Shown piece by piece: positions 47,517 to 55,795 of a stretch of 64,000 nt of DNA; position 1 is the stretch's first letter; every line of letters starts with the position of its first letter. The position numbers and the translations under genes are program-made. A model generated the notes under the pieces. The model saw nothing but the letters and a program-made list of their open reading frames with translations, was not told the origin of the DNA and ran no database searches. Source of the stretch: DASXMT01 sp963803065 (GTDB lineage Bacteria > Actinomycetota > Acidimicrobiia > Acidimicrobiales > RAAP-2); NCBI GenBank assembly GCA_963803065.1, contig CAWDKW010000008.1:186001-250000 (forward strand). Direction: 5' to 3'.

Positions 47517-47918
47517 GTGCAGATACGCCGACGAAGAGGAGAAAATGAGCCGACGCCGTTCGAGCGGTGGGGAGGTGAGCGGTTCTTCTGCGACCTCGTC
47601 GACCGCTTCTATGCCGGCGTGGCCAACGACCCTCTCCTCACCCACATGTACCCCGAGGACGTGACCGAGTCGAAAGCGCACCTCGCCCTGTTCCTGATGC
47701 AGTACTGGGGCGGCCCCGCTACCTACAACGAGCAGCGGGGAGCACCCAGGCTGCGGATGCGCCATGTGCCCTTCACCATCGGGCAGGCCGAGGCCGAGGC
47801 CTGGTTGGGGCACATGACCGCCGCCGTGCGGGCCGGGGGCATGGAGCCAGAGGACGAGGAGCAGCTCCTCGAGTACCTGGCCATGGCGGCCGGGAGCCTG
47901 GTCAACGCCCGGACCTGA
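47517..47918 (+). CDS. glbO: Group II truncated hemoglobin (trHbO)
   Basis: A 133-residue 2-over-2 globin. It contains FERWGGERFFCDLVDRFYAGVANDP, YPEDVTESKAHLALFLMQYWGGP, the proximal-His segment RMRHVPFTIG, and the group-II Trp at G8 in AEAWLGHM. Such globins bind O2 or handle NO and peroxide. The first 10 residues (QIRRRRGEN) are basic and vary in the family. It is divergent from the acyl-CoA dehydrogenase. Confidence 0.93.
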   Translation: MQIRRRRGENEPTPFERWGGERFFCDLVDRFYAGVANDPLLTHMYPEDVTESKAHLALFLMQYWGGPATYNEQRGAPRLRMRHVPFTIGQAEAEAWLGHMTAAVRAGGMEPEDEEQLLEYLAMAAGSLVNART

Positions 47919-48093
47919 ACCCGAGCGGGGCCCCTGGTCCCGGCCGCCGGTCCGGCCCCTCTGGTCCGCCGCCCGGGGCGGCCGACGGGCTGACCGACCG
48001 GCTGGTGGCCCCGCTAGGCGGGCCCGCGACGGCTCTGGGACGTCGGGCGATCGTGACCGGTCTCGACCGGTCTCGACCGGATGGAGGCGGCCC
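47919..48093. other. Intergenic region between the globin and transglutaminase genes
   Basis: 175 bp between convergent genes. It contains a short direct repeat (GACCGGTCTC twice near 48055-48080). No gene or convincing terminator was seen. Confidence 0.4.
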
Positions 48094-48981
48094 TCAGCTC
48101 GGCACCGTGACCGAACGGGAGACGTCCACGGACACGTCGAGCGTCTGGGAGCCACCCCCGCCGAAGACGATGCCCTTGACCGGCGAGACATCCGAGTAGT
48201 CGCGGCCCCAGGCGGTGGTGATGTAGCGGGACCCGACCAGTTGGTCGTTGGTGGGGTCGATGTCGAACCATCCCCAGCCGGGCACGAACACCGACGGCCA
48301 GGCGTGGGAGGCGTCGGCACCGACCATCCGCTCCTCTCCGGGCGGCGGCAACGTCTCGATGTACCCGCTCACGTAGCGAGCAGACAGGCCCATCGAACGG
48401 AGACATCCGATGGCAAGGTGGGCGAAATCCTGGCAGACGCCTCGCCGGAAGTTGAGCACGTCGTCGAGCGGGGTGGCCACCGTGGTAAAGCCCGGGGCGT
48501 AGGTGAAGTCGAGGAAGATCCGTTCGGTCAGGTCCGTCACCGCGTCCACCAGCCCGCGCCCGGACCGAAACGACGGCGCCGCGTACTCGGCCAACCGTCC
48601 CGTCGTCGTGACCAGGGGCGAGTCGAAGCAGTACTGCCGGGCATCGAGGATCTCGTCGCCCAGGTCCGACGAGAGCACGTCGCGCGCCTGCTCCCAGGTG
48701 GGGCCGGACTCGGGCAAGGGGGAGCGGACCGCGATCGACACCTGGCTGCTCGAGGTCACCACCAGCTCGTCGAAGGGCCCTTCCACCGAGAAGGCACACA
48801 CCGGGTTTTCGAAGAAGTCGAGTCGCTCGGAGAACGTGACCGGCGCGGGTACCACGTCGACGGCATTGCTCTGGCAGTGTTGCCGGTCGGTCTCCCGGGG
48901 CCGCAGGTGCGCCTCGGTACGGCAACGGTCGACGGGTTCGCTGTAGCGGTAGGCGGTCCGGTGGGTTACCTGGTAGATCAC
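48094..48981 (-). CDS. Transglutaminase-like cysteine protease-fold protein
   Basis: A 295-residue protein. The N-terminal beta domain begins IYQVTHRTAYRYSEPV, and the transglutaminase core has the catalytic Cys in RRGVCQDFAHLAIGCLRS, His in DASHAWPSVFVPG and Asp in WFDIDPTND. The Bact_transglu_N plus core arrangement is standard. It is the last gene of a coupled trio with alpha-E and circularly permuted ATP-grasp genes. Published family analysis predicted that such trios make and process peptide tags; the substrate is unknown. Confidence 0.92.
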   Translation of the reverse strand: MIYQVTHRTAYRYSEPVDRCRTEAHLRPRETDRQHCQSNAVDVVPAPVTFSERLDFFENPVCAFSVEGPFDELVVTSSSQVSIAVRSPLPESGPTWEQARDVLSSDLGDEILDARQYCFDSPLVTTTGRLAEYAAPSFRSGRGLVDAVTDLTERIFLDFTYAPGFTTVATPLDDVLNFRRGVCQDFAHLAIGCLRSMGLSARYVSGYIETLPPPGEERMVGADASHAWPSVFVPGWGWFDIDPTNDQLVGSRYITTAWGRDYSDVSPVKGIVFGGGGSQTLDVSVDVSRSVTVPS

Positions 48982-49982
48982 GAGACGGCGTGCTCGGGTT
49001 GCCACCGGGTCAGCTTGGGGTGGAAGTAGGTCCGGTCGATCTGGTCGTGCACCTCGGTCAAGGCGACCTGCAACTCCTCGACGAAGGCACCCAGGCCACC
49101 CAGCGTAAGCCGGGGCACCGGCGCCGCCGCCACCACCATGGAGGCGTTGGTGCAGGCCTCGAGGGCTCCCTCCGTCCGGGCCAGGCCCTTGAGGTGGGAG
49201 CGAGCCTCGCTCAGGCAGGCGGCGACGGCACGGGGGAACCGGTCGTCTTGCAGCAGGAACCTCAGCGTCGACCCGGCCTGGGGCCGAGCCGGCATGGCGC
49301 GGCGGAATGGCTGGTAGGCGGCAAGTGACCGCAACACGGCCATCCAGCGGACCGCCTCGTAGGGATCGTCGCCCCGCCCCGGTTGCAGGTGGTCGGCCCG
49401 GACATCGAGGACGCGTGAGGTCAGGTCGGCTCGCTCGAGGTTCTGTCCGATGAGCAAGAACGATAGGGCCTCGTCCCGGCTCATCGTTCCGGTCAGCACG
49501 CCGCTGATGCGTTGACACCCGGCAACCACCCGGCGGAGCCATTGCACGCGTCCGTCCCGGAACTGGACCTGGTCCCGGTCGTCGCCGCAGGCCAGCCACA
49601 GGTCGTTGCACGCCTCCCACGCCTCCCGGGGGACCACGGCCCGGGCCGCTCGCAGGTTCTCCCGGGCCGCGGTCAGGGCGGTATGGATGGACGCATGGCC
49701 GGCCTGGTCGACGAGGAGGAACTCGATGACCTCCGCCTCGGTCGGGGACGGCGGCGCCGACCGTGCCCCGGAGGCCGACCTGGTCGCCGGTTCGTCGAGG
49801 AAAGCGGCGGCATCCACGCCGGCGATGGCCAGCAGCGGCTCCCACCCCACGTCCTCCCCGACGGGAAGGTCGATATGGGTGTCCACATGCACCTGGATGA
49901 TGCGGGCCGTGCACTCCGCCCGCTCGAGGTACCGACCGGCCCAGTAGACGGCCTCGGCCATCCGTGCGAGCAGCATGCTCAT
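48978..49982 (-). CDS. Alpha-E domain protein
   Basis: A 334-residue all-helical protein. It begins MSMLLARMAEAVYWAGRYLERAECTAR, the alpha-E signature, and continues with SIHTALTAARENLRAARAVV and LSFLLIGQNLERADLTSRVLDV. The biochemical role is not known; it always travels with ATP-grasp and transglutaminase partners. The ATG at 49982 is preferred to an upstream GTG/ATG at 50090 because the extra 36 residues are Pro-rich and unconserved. It overlaps the transglutaminase gene (GTGA). Confidence 0.9.
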   Translation of the reverse strand: MSMLLARMAEAVYWAGRYLERAECTARIIQVHVDTHIDLPVGEDVGWEPLLAIAGVDAAAFLDEPATRSASGARSAPPSPTEAEVIEFLLVDQAGHASIHTALTAARENLRAARAVVPREAWEACNDLWLACGDDRDQVQFRDGRVQWLRRVVAGCQRISGVLTGTMSRDEALSFLLIGQNLERADLTSRVLDVRADHLQPGRGDDPYEAVRWMAVLRSLAAYQPFRRAMPARPQAGSTLRFLLQDDRFPRAVAACLSEARSHLKGLARTEGALEACTNASMVVAAAPVPRLTLGGLGAFVEELQVALTEVHDQIDRTYFHPKLTRWQPEHAVS

Positions 49983-50043
49983 CTCCCCCCTGTGGCGGGT
50001 GTGCGGGGCGGGCCCTTCGGGGGCGAGTCCCTCGGACCGTGGC

Positions 50044-51699
50044 TCATTGGGCTGCAGAGTGGTGGGACAGGTGATCGCCGGGGGCGGCACCGGGCGCCCA
50101 GTCGGTCTTGGCGACCCCAGGGGCCCCGGCGGCCCGGTGGGGAGCGGGCTCCTGTCGGCGTACGGCCGGGCGCTTCCCCGACAGATCGGGGTCCACGATC
50201 CAGGTGTCCTTGCTCCCTCCGCCCTGGGACGAGTTGACGACCAGCGATCCCTCCACCGTGGCCACCCTCGTGAGGCCGCCCCGGGTCACGTAGGCACCGT
50301 CCGGGCCGATCAGGGTGAACGGCCGGAGGTCGACGTGGCGGGGCACCACCTTCCCGTCGCACAAGGTGGGGGCGGTCGACAGCGAGAGGACGGGCTGCGC
50401 CACCCAGCCTCGCGGGTTCTCCTCGATGAGCCGCCCGGTGTCGACCAGCTCATCGGCGGTGGCGTGGGGACCGATCACGATGCCGGACCCGCCCGACCCA
50501 CTCGTCGGCTTCATCACGAGCGAGCCCAGGTTGGCCGCCACGTAGCGGCGGGAGGGCTCGTCGGCGCAGCGAAGCGTCGGCACGTTGTCCAAGATGGGCT
50601 CCTCGCCCAGGAAGTACCGGATGATGTCGGGGACGAACGCGTAGAGGGCCTTGTCGTCGGCCACGCCGGCCCCGGGCGCGTTGACCAGGGCCACCCGGCC
50701 GGCCCGCCAGGCGCGGACCATGCCGGCCACTCCGATCAGCGAGTCGGCGCGGAAGACCTCGGGGTCGAGGAACAGGTCGTCGACCCGTCGGTAGATGACG
50801 TCCACCCGCTCCAGACCCTCGATCGTCTGGACGTAGACGCAGTCGTCGTCGAGCACGACGAGGTCGCTCCCTTCCACCAGCTCGACCCCCAGTTGCTGGG
50901 CCAAGAAGGCGTGCTCGAAGTAGGCGGCGTTGTGGACGCCCGGGGTGAGCACGACGATGGTGGGCTCGCGAGGAGACGGCGACACCGAGGACAACAGGTT
51001 CACCATCTGGCCGACGAAGGGGTCGACCGGTTCGATGCTGTAGTCCCGGAAGAGCTCGGGGAAGACGTGCTTGGCCACCATGCGGTTCTCGAGCAGGTAG
51101 GACATCCCCGAGGGGACGCGGAGGTTGTCCTCCAGCACGTAGAACGTCCCGTCCGCGTCGCGGACCAGGTCGCTGCCGCAGATGTGGGCCCAGATCCCCC
51201 CCGGCGGGTCGATGCCCACGCATTCGCGCCTGAAGGTCGGTGACCCGGCGACCAGGTCGGGCGGCACGAGGCCGCTCTTGATCGAGCGCTGGTCGTGATA
51301 GACGTCGTCGATGAACAGGTTCAAGGCGTAGAGCCGCTGCACGAGGCCCGTCTCGATGTGATGCCATTCGTCGGCCGGGAGCACCCGGGGGATCACGTCG
51401 AAGGGCCAGGCCCGGTCGACCCCCTTGCCGTCGTCGTACACGGTGAAGGTCACCCCGATGGCCCGCATCTCCCGATCGGCCGCGACCTGCCGTTCGACCA
51501 GGGCCTCGGGACCGAGGGCGGCGATCCTGCGCCACAGGGCCTCGGCCACCGGTCGGGGCAAGCCTCCCCGGTTGACCAGCTCGTCGTGAAAGGGCTCAGG
51601 TCGATAGGAGGGCCACTCGGGGTCGCGGCCGATCCGTTCCGGCTCGGGCGGGGCACCGGTGCCGCGCCCACAGGCGGTCACTGGCGTCGAACCCTGCAC
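50044..51699 (-). CDS. Circularly permuted ATP-grasp protein
   Basis: A 551-residue protein of the CP_ATPgrasp family. Motifs are GVTFTVYDDGKGVDRAWPFDVIPR, LYALNLFIDDVYHDQ, WAHICGSDLVRDADGTFYVLEDNLRVPSG (ATP-grasp acidic residues), VLTPGVHNAAYFEHAFLA, VNAPGAGVADDKALY and MKPTSGSGGSGIVIG. It probably forms amide bonds between a peptide and an amino acid. It leads the minus-strand trio and is divergent from the GlxA-type regulator. It starts at a GTG with AAGGAG immediately upstream, so a start slightly further in is possible. Confidence 0.92.
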   Translation of the reverse strand: MQGSTPVTACGRGTGAPPEPERIGRDPEWPSYRPEPFHDELVNRGGLPRPVAEALWRRIAALGPEALVERQVAADREMRAIGVTFTVYDDGKGVDRAWPFDVIPRVLPADEWHHIETGLVQRLYALNLFIDDVYHDQRSIKSGLVPPDLVAGSPTFRRECVGIDPPGGIWAHICGSDLVRDADGTFYVLEDNLRVPSGMSYLLENRMVAKHVFPELFRDYSIEPVDPFVGQMVNLLSSVSPSPREPTIVVLTPGVHNAAYFEHAFLAQQLGVELVEGSDLVVLDDDCVYVQTIEGLERVDVIYRRVDDLFLDPEVFRADSLIGVAGMVRAWRAGRVALVNAPGAGVADDKALYAFVPDIIRYFLGEEPILDNVPTLRCADEPSRRYVAANLGSLVMKPTSGSGGSGIVIGPHATADELVDTGRLIEENPRGWVAQPVLSLSTAPTLCDGKVVPRHVDLRPFTLIGPDGAYVTRGGLTRVATVEGSLVVNSSQGGGSKDTWIVDPDLSGKRPAVRRQEPAPHRAAGAPGVAKTDWAPGAAPGDHLSHHSAAQ

Positions 51700-51854
51700 G
51701 CTCCTTGTTCTACGACGTCGGTGGGTCTGACAGGTTGCCGCAGTGTTTCTGGGCCGTGAATCGTATCGAAGTGGCCGCTCGAAAGGGACGGCCTGGCAGA
51801 AATCGTCATGTATCTGTCATTGCAGCCAATCCCGGTTCGGCGCACGATCATCCC
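51700..51854. other. Divergent intergenic region with an AT-richer stretch
   Basis: This 155-bp gap between the ATP-grasp and GlxA genes includes a noticeably AT-richer segment around 51800-51832, probably the promoter area of one or both. A CACGAT hexamer lies 6 nt before GTG 51855. No palindrome longer than 8 bp was found. Confidence 0.4.
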
Positions 51855-52970
51855 GTGCCCCGACGCATCGTCTTCGTCGTCTACCCGGACCTGCAGATCC
51901 TCGACCTGACCGGGCCCGTCGAGGTGTTCGCCATGGCCAACCGGCTGTGGTCCCTACTCGACCCCGCCGAGGACCGGCTGGAGGGCCCCGTTCGTGACCG
52001 CCCGTACCAGGTCGACGTGGTGTCCACCGACGGCCGGTCGGTGCGGTCGTCGTGCGGCCTCGAGGTCGCCCCACACCGCTCCCTCGCCACCTCGGCAGGG
52101 CCGATCGACACCTTGGTCGTCGTGGGCGGGATCGGCACGGCCGAAGCAGTCCGGGACGAGCCGCTGGTGGCCTGGATCGCCTCGGCTGCTCGGCGGTCGC
52201 GTCGGGTGACGTCGGTGTGCAGCGGCGCCTTCCTCCTGGCCCGGGCGGGCTTGCTCGACGGGCGGCGGGCCACGACGCACTGGGCCTCGAGCGCCCTGCT
52301 CGCGCAGTCGTTCCCCACCGTCACCGTGGACCCGGACTCCATCTTCGTCCGGGACGGCAACGTGTGGACGTCCGCCGGGGTCACGACGGGCATGGACCTG
52401 GCCCTCTCGCTGGTGGAGGACGACCTCGGGCCCGAGGTCGCCCGCCTGGTAGCCCGCTGGCTGGTGCTGTTCGTGCAGCGTCCGGGCGGCCAGGCTCAAT
52501 TCAGTGCGCAGCTTGCCGCCCAGCGTCCCGAGCGGTCTTCGCTGCAGGACCTCGAAGGCTGGATCGCCGATCACCTCGCCGAGGACCTGTCGGTGACCAG
52601 GATGGCGGAGCAGGTGGGCATGAGCACGAGGACCTTCGCCCGCGTCTTCCGCCAGGAGCTGGGGGTGTCGCCGGCTGCCTACGTCGAGTCGGTCCGGGTC
52701 GAGGCGGCCCGACGACTGTTGGAGACCACGTCGCGCGGGTTACCCGAGGTCGCCCGGCTCTGCGGCTTCGGGACGGTCGAGACGATGCACCGGGTCTTCA
52801 GGCGGACGCTACGGGTCACGCCCGGCGAGTACCGCCGGCACTTCAGCCCCCCGGGTGCCGGGCACCACTCGCCGGGACCTCGACCCGGCCCCCACCCCCG
52901 GGCTCCCGGGCCGACCCCATCGATCGGGCGCCAGACGGTTCCCACCCGCCCAAGCGCCCCCGACCCCTGA
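51855..52970 (+). CDS. GlxA-family AraC-type regulator with DJ-1-like domain
   Basis: A 371-residue regulator. The DJ-1/PfpI-like sensor domain (about 1-190) has VFVVYPDLQILDLTGPVEVF, LVVVGGIGTAEAV and SVCSGAFLLARAGLLDGRRATTHW. The C-terminal AraC DNA-binding domain (about 220-325) has two helix-turn-helix motifs (SVTRMAEQVGMSTRTFARVFRQ and LPEVARLCGFGTVETMHRVFRR). It ends in a Pro/Gly-rich tail. The next gene encodes a stand-alone DJ-1 protein, its likely target. GTG 51855 is preferred to the in-frame start at 51705, whose added residues are not conserved. Confidence 0.9.
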   Translation: MPRRIVFVVYPDLQILDLTGPVEVFAMANRLWSLLDPAEDRLEGPVRDRPYQVDVVSTDGRSVRSSCGLEVAPHRSLATSAGPIDTLVVVGGIGTAEAVRDEPLVAWIASAARRSRRVTSVCSGAFLLARAGLLDGRRATTHWASSALLAQSFPTVTVDPDSIFVRDGNVWTSAGVTTGMDLALSLVEDDLGPEVARLVARWLVLFVQRPGGQAQFSAQLAAQRPERSSLQDLEGWIADHLAEDLSVTRMAEQVGMSTRTFARVFRQELGVSPAAYVESVRVEAARRLLETTSRGLPEVARLCGFGTVETMHRVFRRTLRVTPGEYRRHFSPPGAGHHSPGPRPGPHPRAPGPTPSIGRQTVPTRPSAPDP

Positions 52971-52992
52971 CCAACCGACCAAGGAGACCCCC

Positions 52993-53637
52993 ATGCGCAT
53001 CGTCATCCCCCTCTTCGCAGGCTTCACCGCCCTCGACGCCGTCGGGCCCTACGAGGTCCTCTCACGGCTGCCTGGCGCCGAGCTCCTGTTCGTGGCGGCC
53101 GAGACCGGGCCGGTGCGGACCGACACCGGTGTCCTGGCCCTCGCGGCCGATGCCCGCTTCGATGAGGTGGACCGGTGCGACGTGCTGGTGGTCCCCGGCG
53201 GACCGGGAACCCGGCGGCTCATGCGCGACCCGGAGCTGACCGGATGGATCCGGCGGGTGGACGAGTCGACCCAGTGGACGACGTCCGTCTGCACCGGCTC
53301 GCTCCTCCTCGGAGGGGCCGGCTTGCTTCGAGGCCTGGATGCCACCACCCATTGGAGCGCCACCGAACTGCTCGAGTCGCTCGGGGCCCGCTATGTCGGC
53401 GAACGGGTCGTCGTGCAGGGGAAGGTGGTCACCGGGGCCGGTGTCTCGGCGGGGATCGACATGGCCCTCGTCCTGGCCGGGCTGACGGCGGGCGAGAACA
53501 CGGCCAAGGCCATCCAGCTGGCCATCGAGTACGACCCACAGCCGCCGTTCGACTGCGGATCGGTGGCGAAGGCCGGCCCGGCGCTGGTCAACCTGATCCG
53601 CACCTTGGGTGCCGATCTGAACCAAACCACCTCATAG
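52993..53637 (+). CDS. DJ-1/PfpI family protein (isonitrile-hydratase-like)
   Basis: A 214-residue single-domain protein. The nucleophile elbow is SVCTGSLLLGGAGLL, followed by ATTHWSATELLESLGARYVGERVV, which recalls isonitrile hydratase and related cysteine hydrolases. IVIPLFAGFTALDAVGPYEVLSRLPG is the family start. The AAGGAG at 52981-52986, 6 nt before the ATG, fixes the start. It probably forms a small operon with, or is controlled by, the preceding GlxA-type regulator. Confidence 0.88.
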   Translation: MRIVIPLFAGFTALDAVGPYEVLSRLPGAELLFVAAETGPVRTDTGVLALAADARFDEVDRCDVLVVPGGPGTRRLMRDPELTGWIRRVDESTQWTTSVCTGSLLLGGAGLLRGLDATTHWSATELLESLGARYVGERVVVQGKVVTGAGVSAGIDMALVLAGLTAGENTAKAIQLAIEYDPQPPFDCGSVAKAGPALVNLIRTLGADLNQTTS

Positions 53638-53801
53638 GGAAAGAGAACCTCTGAGAGGCAACGGACGGGCATTGGCTCCCGGCGGCGGTCTATGCCTCTG
53701 ACCTGGCCAAATGCCACCCATGGCCAGCCGTATGGGCGGCTTCCGGTATCATTGCGCCTGCCAGAACGGGCACGTGTGCCCGACCAGACCCAGGAGATGC
53801 C
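53638..53801 (+). promoter_or_regulatory. acpP upstream region with putative -10 (TATCAT, 53747-53752)
   Basis: The 164-bp leader contains TATCAT about 50 nt before the acpP GTG and a CAGGAG ribosome-binding site at 53791-53796. It also has a CCTCTGAGAGG near-palindrome at 53649-53659 and two TGGCCA palindromes near 53705 and 53720. No known fatty-acid regulator site was recognised. Confidence 0.45.
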
Positions 53802-54098
53802 GTGCCAGCAGAGACCCACGTGGAGAAGGGTCCGCTCGACCGCCAACAGGTGTTCGAGATGATCCGGGACCTGCTCGCCGACATCTTGGAGATCGATCCC
53901 GCAAGCATCAGCGAGTCCTCCTCGTTCGCCGAGGACCTGAATGCCGACTCGCTGGCTCTGATCGAGCTGGTGGAGGCGCTCGAGGAAGAGCTGGGCGAGC
54001 GCTCCGTCGGGTTTCGCATCGACGATGAGGACCTGGAAGAGCTCCGCTCCGTCCGTGACGCCGTCGACTACGTCCACGCCAAGCTCGAAGGGGCCTGA
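53802..54098 (+). CDS. acpP: Acyl carrier protein
   Basis: A 98-residue carrier. The phosphopantetheine Ser is in NADSLALIELVEALEEELG. The helix I region VFEMIRDLLADILEIDPASI and the acidic character fit fatty-acid synthesis. The N-terminal 13 residues and a long C-terminal helix (SVRDAVDYVHAKL) make it slightly longer than usual. The GTG lies 5 nt after CAGGAG. It precedes rnc, the usual order. Confidence 0.93.
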   Translation: MPAETHVEKGPLDRQQVFEMIRDLLADILEIDPASISESSSFAEDLNADSLALIELVEALEEELGERSVGFRIDDEDLEELRSVRDAVDYVHAKLEGA

Positions 54099-54107
54099 GC
54101 CCCGACG

Positions 54108-54833
54108 GTGACGAACGTCGCCGAACCGGCACAGCCGCTGGTCGAGCACCTCGTCGAGCGCATCGGGTACCGGTTCACCGATGCCGGCCTCTTGGACCAG
54201 GCCCTCTCGCACCGGTCGTGGTGCGCCGAGCAAGGTGGCGTCCCCTCGAACGAACGCCTCGAGTTCCTGGGCGACGCCGTGCTCGGTCTGGTGGTGGCGG
54301 ACCATACCTATGGCACCTACCCCGATCTGGCCGAGGGGGGCTTGGCCAAGGTGCGGGCGTCGGTGGTGAACACCCGCGTGCTGGCAGAGGTGGCCGCAGA
54401 GATCGGCCTCGGCCCCCACCTGCGGCTGGGGCGCGGCGAGGACAGCTCGGGAGGCCGGGCCAAGGAGTCCATCCTGGCCGATGCCATCGAGGCGGTCATC
54501 GGCGCCGTCTACCTGGACGGAGGGTTCGAGGAGGCTCGACGGCTCATCTATGACCTGTTGGCCACGAGGATCGAGCTGGCCATCGCCGGTCCGGGAGCGT
54601 TCGATTTCAAGAGCCGGCTCCAAGAAGAGGCGGTGCGCCACGGCCGCGGCGTCCCTCGCTACGAGATCATGGCCAAGGGGCCTGATCACGCCCGGCGGTA
54701 CCTGGCCACGGTGTACGTTGCTGACCAGCACCTCGGCGTGGGGGAGGGGCGATCCAAAAAGGACGCCGAGCAGGCGGCCGCTCGGGCCGCGGTCGGTGCG
54801 ATGGGGGACGAGAGGGGCGGAGGGGATGCCTGA
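54108..54833 (+). CDS. rnc: Ribonuclease III
   Basis: A 241-residue double-strand RNA nuclease. The catalytic domain has the signature NERLEFLGDAVLGLV, with the later acidic residues in ESILADAIEAVIGAVYLDGG. A dsRNA-binding domain (about 160-230) includes FKSRLQEEAVRHG and SKKDAEQAAARAAV. It matures rRNA and degrades structured RNA. The start is a GTG 9 bp after acpP, and it overlaps mutM by 8 bp. Confidence 0.97.
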   Translation: MTNVAEPAQPLVEHLVERIGYRFTDAGLLDQALSHRSWCAEQGGVPSNERLEFLGDAVLGLVVADHTYGTYPDLAEGGLAKVRASVVNTRVLAEVAAEIGLGPHLRLGRGEDSSGGRAKESILADAIEAVIGAVYLDGGFEEARRLIYDLLATRIELAIAGPGAFDFKSRLQEEAVRHGRGVPRYEIMAKGPDHARRYLATVYVADQHLGVGEGRSKKDAEQAAARAAVGAMGDERGGGDA

Positions 54834-55665
54834 GCTTCCCGAGGTGGAGACCATCCGGCGCGACCTGCAGGGCGAGGTCGTCGGGCGCAAGATCAAGGGG
54901 GTCGAGGTACGGAACGGGCGCACCGTGCGGCGCCATCCGAGCGCGAAGCACTTCCGCGCCCGCCTCGAGGGTCACACCATCAAGTCGATCGATCGGGCCG
55001 GGAAGTACCTGCTGCTCGGACTGGATGATGGCGAGACCCTGGTCGTGCACCTGGGCATGAGCGGCCAGCTGCAACGGGCCAAGGCGGTCAAGGAGCCCAA
55101 GGCCCCCCATACCCACGTGGTCATCACGTTCACCCAAGGCGGCCAGCTCCGTTTCGTGGACCCGCGCACCTTCGGCGAGCTCTTCGTCGCCGCTGTCCCC
55201 GAGGACGGCCAGGGCATCGCTGAACTGGCCCATCTCGGTTTCGACCCGCTCGAGGACGTCATGAGCTGGGAGAAGTTCTGGGTGATGCTGGCGTCCAAGA
55301 AGGCGGGGTTGAAGGCGCTCCTCATGGACCAGGAATTCGTGGCCGGCATCGGCAACATCTACGCCGACGAGATCCTCTTCGCCGCCGGGCTCCGCTACGA
55401 CCGCCTGTCCAACTCGCTCTCCTCCCAGGAGGTGCGCCGCCTGTACCGGGCCATGGTCGAGACCCTGAGCGAGGCGGTGAAGCACCGGGGCTCCTCGCTG
55501 GCCGACGAGCAGTACCGCGACCTGTTCGGCGAGGTCGGCGACTATCAGGGCCAGCACCAGGTGTACGACCGAGAGGGCGAGGCCTGCCGTCGATGCCGGG
55601 CCACCATCGTCCGAGTGAAGTCGGGCGGGCGCTCGACGTACCTGTGCGAGCACTGCCAGGTTTGA
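54826..55665 (+). CDS. mutM: Formamidopyrimidine-DNA glycosylase
   Basis: A 279-residue base-excision repair enzyme for 8-oxoguanine and FaPy. After Met, the catalytic Pro is in PELPEVETIRRDL. Other hallmarks are VVHLGMSGQL, FVDPRTFGEL, the helix-two-turn-helix segment FVAGIGNIYADEILFAAGL and a terminal zinc finger (CRRC...CEHC). The start overlaps the end of rnc. Confidence 0.97.
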   Translation: MPELPEVETIRRDLQGEVVGRKIKGVEVRNGRTVRRHPSAKHFRARLEGHTIKSIDRAGKYLLLGLDDGETLVVHLGMSGQLQRAKAVKEPKAPHTHVVITFTQGGQLRFVDPRTFGELFVAAVPEDGQGIAELAHLGFDPLEDVMSWEKFWVMLASKKAGLKALLMDQEFVAGIGNIYADEILFAAGLRYDRLSNSLSSQEVRRLYRAMVETLSEAVKHRGSSLADEQYRDLFGEVGDYQGQHQVYDREGEACRRCRATIVRVKSGGRSTYLCEHCQV

Positions 55666-55780
55666 GGGCCGACCGCTCTGCTCGCTGCTCTCACCCGCGC
55701 TCCGCCCGCCCTCTGGCCGCCCGCCGCCCGCCCTCTGCCTGCCCCTCCGTGCCCCTCCCCACCGGCCGCGCCTCGGCCGA

Positions 55781-55786
55781 TAGGGT
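55781..55786 (+). promoter_or_regulatory. Putative -10 element (TAGGGT) before smc
   Basis: TAGGGT ends 9 nt before the smc GTG at 55796. The preceding 110 bp is pyrimidine-rich with a short direct repeat (CCGCCCGCCCTCTG) and no gene. Confidence 0.35.
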
Positions 55787-55795
55787 GAGCGCCCG

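Noticed and set aside
51705..51854. Upstream in-frame start for the GlxA-type regulator
   Set aside because: The 50 added residues are unlike the family and fall in the AT-richer promoter region.
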